This document shows positions 5,644 through 7,103 of a stretch of 7,103 bases of DNA, piece after piece. This stretch comes from a bacterium (GTDB taxonomy: Bacteria; Spirochaetota; JAHITG01). A program made the translations under genes and the position numbers. The stretch spans positions 1 to 7,103 of the forward strand of contig JAQTRT010000170.1 of the NCBI GenBank assembly GCA_028711675.1, read 5' to 3'. Numbering within the stretch: position 1 is the first letter of the stretch; each line of letters starts with the position of its first letter. The notes below the pieces were generated by a model that was not told the DNA's origin, ran no database searches, and saw nothing but the letters and a program-made list of their open reading frames with translations.

Positions 5644-6735
5644 ATGAATGAAAAAAACAAGAACCGCATTATCCTGGCCGTGACCGTGATCGCCGTTATC
5701 CAGACCTTCCTGGATGACTACAGCCAGTACGTACACAGCCCGGTCTTCTGGAGGAACCTGTTCCTTTTTACCAATCTTTTCATTGACCTAATCTTCAGCC
5801 TGGAATTCATACTTAAGACGGCCTCCGCCATAAAGAACAAACAGGGAAAAAGTTATTTTCTCTCCCCGGCTGCAGGGATCAATTTCCTGGCATCCCTGGC
5901 GCTCCTGTTCCTGAACTCCGGGCCTTCGGTTTTGCTCCTTCTCACAGGGAAGCTGACCCTGGCTGCGGGGTGGCTCATGCGGTTCACCCATATCCTGAAG
6001 CTTTCCCGTATCCTGAAACTGATCGAAGTCTTTCCGCTCTCACGGGCCAGGATGACCCGGAAGCACGTCAGGATCATTCTCCACAGCACAGCACTCGTCC
6101 TGCTCCTTTTCTTTATCTTCACGTCATTCCTGAGGGTCCAGGAGATCAAGGGTCTGATCACGCAGAGGAGCCGGCATTATGAACGGACGCTCTACAGCAT
6201 TGAGAACATGCACATGACCATGGATATCCCGCTCCAGACGCTTTTATTTAAAATATTATCGAATGATAATTACGTGCTGAAGCTCACATACGCCGATTTC
6301 CTGGTCTTCTCCTCTCTGCCGCCAGGGAAGACCGCTCAAACGGTCTTTTATAACGATTCCTTTATCCTGGCCAGGGCTGAATACAAGCTCTCCCTTTCCC
6401 TGATGGATATCAATCAGATGGAAGCGAACCATCATCTGCAGTATTTCATGATCATGCTGATCCTTGTCCTGGTGATCCTTCTGAATTATTCCCGGTATTT
6501 CGACAGGAACGTGAGTCAGGTCCTGGCTATCGTCACACGCGGCATACGGGAGAAGGAAGATATGTCCATGGTCAGGACAGAGATCCTGACCGGCCAGGAC
6601 GAGATGGCTGACCTGGCCCGGACCTATAATGAACATTTTCTCCCTGCCAAACAGAGACAGGGTTCCGCGGAGGAATTAAAAAAGAGGAATGTGTTCACGA
6701 AAGAAGACCTGTTGAATTTTATAAGGAAAAAATGA
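5644..6735 (+). CDS. Membrane protein with voltage-sensor-like S1-S4 bundle and C-terminal HAMP domain
   Basis: A 363-residue inner-membrane protein, probably a sensor. Order: S1 (8-24); S2 (about 38-60) with FSLEFILK, matching the F-x-x-E charge-transfer motif of Kv channels (F51, E54, K58); S3 (about 78-92), where the usual Asp is A83; S4 (about 103-130) with a basic residue every third position (R113, H116, K119, R122, K125); a basic linker (131-142); a fifth helix (143-163); about 100 extracytoplasmic residues (164-264); a last helix (266-282); and a HAMP-like region (about 283-337) with DEMADLARTYNE. Charge distribution fits the positive-inside rule throughout. There is no pore filter and no kinase, cyclase, GGDEF or chemotaxis output; the tail after HAMP is only about 26 residues. 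ATG 5644 is preferred because GGTGA lies 5 nt upstream; a GTG at 5635 would add three residues. The stop overlaps a REP-like element. Architecture is read from motifs by eye; voltage sensing is inferred. Confidence 0.75.
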   Translation: MNEKNKNRIILAVTVIAVIQTFLDDYSQYVHSPVFWRNLFLFTNLFIDLIFSLEFILKTASAIKNKQGKSYFLSPAAGINFLASLALLFLNSGPSVLLLLTGKLTLAAGWLMRFTHILKLSRILKLIEVFPLSRARMTRKHVRIILHSTALVLLLFFIFTSFLRVQEIKGLITQRSRHYERTLYSIENMHMTMDIPLQTLLFKILSNDNYVLKLTYADFLVFSSLPPGKTAQTVFYNDSFILARAEYKLSLSLMDINQMEANHHLQYFMIMLILVLVILLNYSRYFDRNVSQVLAIVTRGIREKEDMSMVRTEILTGQDEMADLARTYNEHFLPAKQRQGSAEELKKRNVFTKEDLLNFIRKK

Positions 6736-6772
6736 TCAACCGTATTCAACGGGTCTAAAGACCCGTTGCTAC
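6733..6772 (-). repeat. REP-like hairpin element, copy 2
   Basis: Read on the minus strand: GTAGC (6772-6768), AACGGGTC, loop TTTA, GACCCGTT, then GAATA and CGGTTGATCA. The 8-bp stem is perfect. It is the 40-bp inverted partner of the unit at 4460-4499. It lies between two converging genes, and its outermost TGA is the stop codon of the voltage-sensor/HAMP gene. A 3'-end stabilising or transcription-limiting role is possible, but no U-tract follows the stem directly on either strand. Confidence 0.7.
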
Positions 6773-6780
6773 AAAAAATT

Positions 6781-7103
6781 TCAATCCCCGCTGACGATGT
6801 AGCTTGTGCCGCAATCTTTCATACCCCTCACAGAAGCAAGTACTTTCAAGGCCAGGGCCCTGCTGCTGAAAGGACCCACTCTAACCCTGTAATACAATAC
6901 TCCCTTAATGGTCTGGCGGTCGATATAAGCGGGATAATTCCCTGATTTCAACTTGCTCTGAAGGTCCCTTGCATAATGATTTCCCCGATAGGATGCCACC
7001 TGGATGCTGAAACGGTCCTCCTGGCTGGCCTTTTTCCCAACCTCGGGTTTGGAATCCATGAGAGGTACGGAAGCAGGTTCTTTTTTTATCTCAGGGGATC
7101 TTT
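6781..7103 (-). CDS. SPOR-domain protein, C-terminal part (runs off the right edge)
   Basis: The visible 106 residues are the C-terminal end of a longer protein. The minus-strand frame stays open to the window edge, so the ATG at 7059 is an internal Met (no Shine-Dalgarno, and coding-like sequence upstream). Residues 1-29 of the fragment form a Lys/Pro/Ser/Glu-rich linker. Residues 30-104 are a SPOR domain: FSIQVASYRG (31-40), the helix ARDLQSKLKSGNYPAYI (44-60), VLYYRVRVGPFSSRALALKV (68-87), and a closing strand SYIVSGD. SPOR domains bind glycan strands lacking stem peptides at division septa, as in FtsN, DamX, DedD and RlpA, so a periplasm-exposed cell-wall or division role is likely. The N-terminal part that would identify it, such as a membrane anchor or RlpA-type domain, is outside the window. 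It converges on the HAMP gene across a REP-like element. Confidence 0.85.
   Translation of the reverse strand, partial: RSPEIKKEPASVPLMDSKPEVGKKASQEDRFSIQVASYRGNHYARDLQSKLKSGNYPAYIDRQTIKGVLYYRVRVGPFSSRALALKVLASVRGMKDCGTSYIVSGD

Noticed and set aside
6781..7059. A complete 92-residue SPOR protein starting at the ATG at 7059.
   Set aside because: The same frame stays open to the window edge with a Lys/Pro/Ser-rich linker typical of SPOR proteins, and there is no Shine-Dalgarno before 7059. It is treated as a partial, longer gene.

Overview
The window reads as chromosomal DNA of a bacterium with a Gram-negative-type envelope: it has a TPR protein with a signal peptide and a SPOR-domain protein. 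Coding DNA is moderately GC-rich and the promoter regions are very AT-rich. No rRNA, tRNA or other strong phylogenetic marker is present. I cannot name the phylum; an uncultured environmental lineage is a guess.

Layout. Positions 1-143 (-) hold the 5' end of an unrecognised membrane-anchored protein. It is divergent from a TPR protein at 272-1306 (+), and both promoters lie in the AT-rich stretch 144-271. The TPR gene converges on a three-gene minus-strand run read in the order mocA-like (4400-3801), xdhC (3785-2979) and pyrG (2906-1317). A 13-bp hairpin at 1297-1326 covers the stop codons of both converging genes. The run links a MocA-like nucleotidyltransferase and the XdhC chaperone (both normally serving molybdenum hydroxylases) with CTP synthase. 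MocA-type enzymes consume CTP, so the grouping may make metabolic sense, but no molybdenum enzyme is visible.

Positions 4401-4699 form the main intergenic region. It carries a consensus promoter for the mocA-like gene whose predicted +1 falls on the ATG. It also carries a cluster of GTAGC-plus-hairpin elements resembling REP/BIME sequences, bracketed by a 12-bp direct repeat, and a weaker promoter for the plus-strand pair that follows.

That pair is an unrecognised soluble helical protein (4700-5638) and, 5 nt later, a membrane protein (5644-6735). The second looks like a four-helix voltage-sensor domain followed by an extracytoplasmic loop, a last membrane helix and a HAMP domain, with no output domain. 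This is the most unusual object here. A further REP-like copy begins on its stop codon (6733-6772) and separates it from a convergent SPOR-domain gene that runs off the right edge (6781-7103, -).
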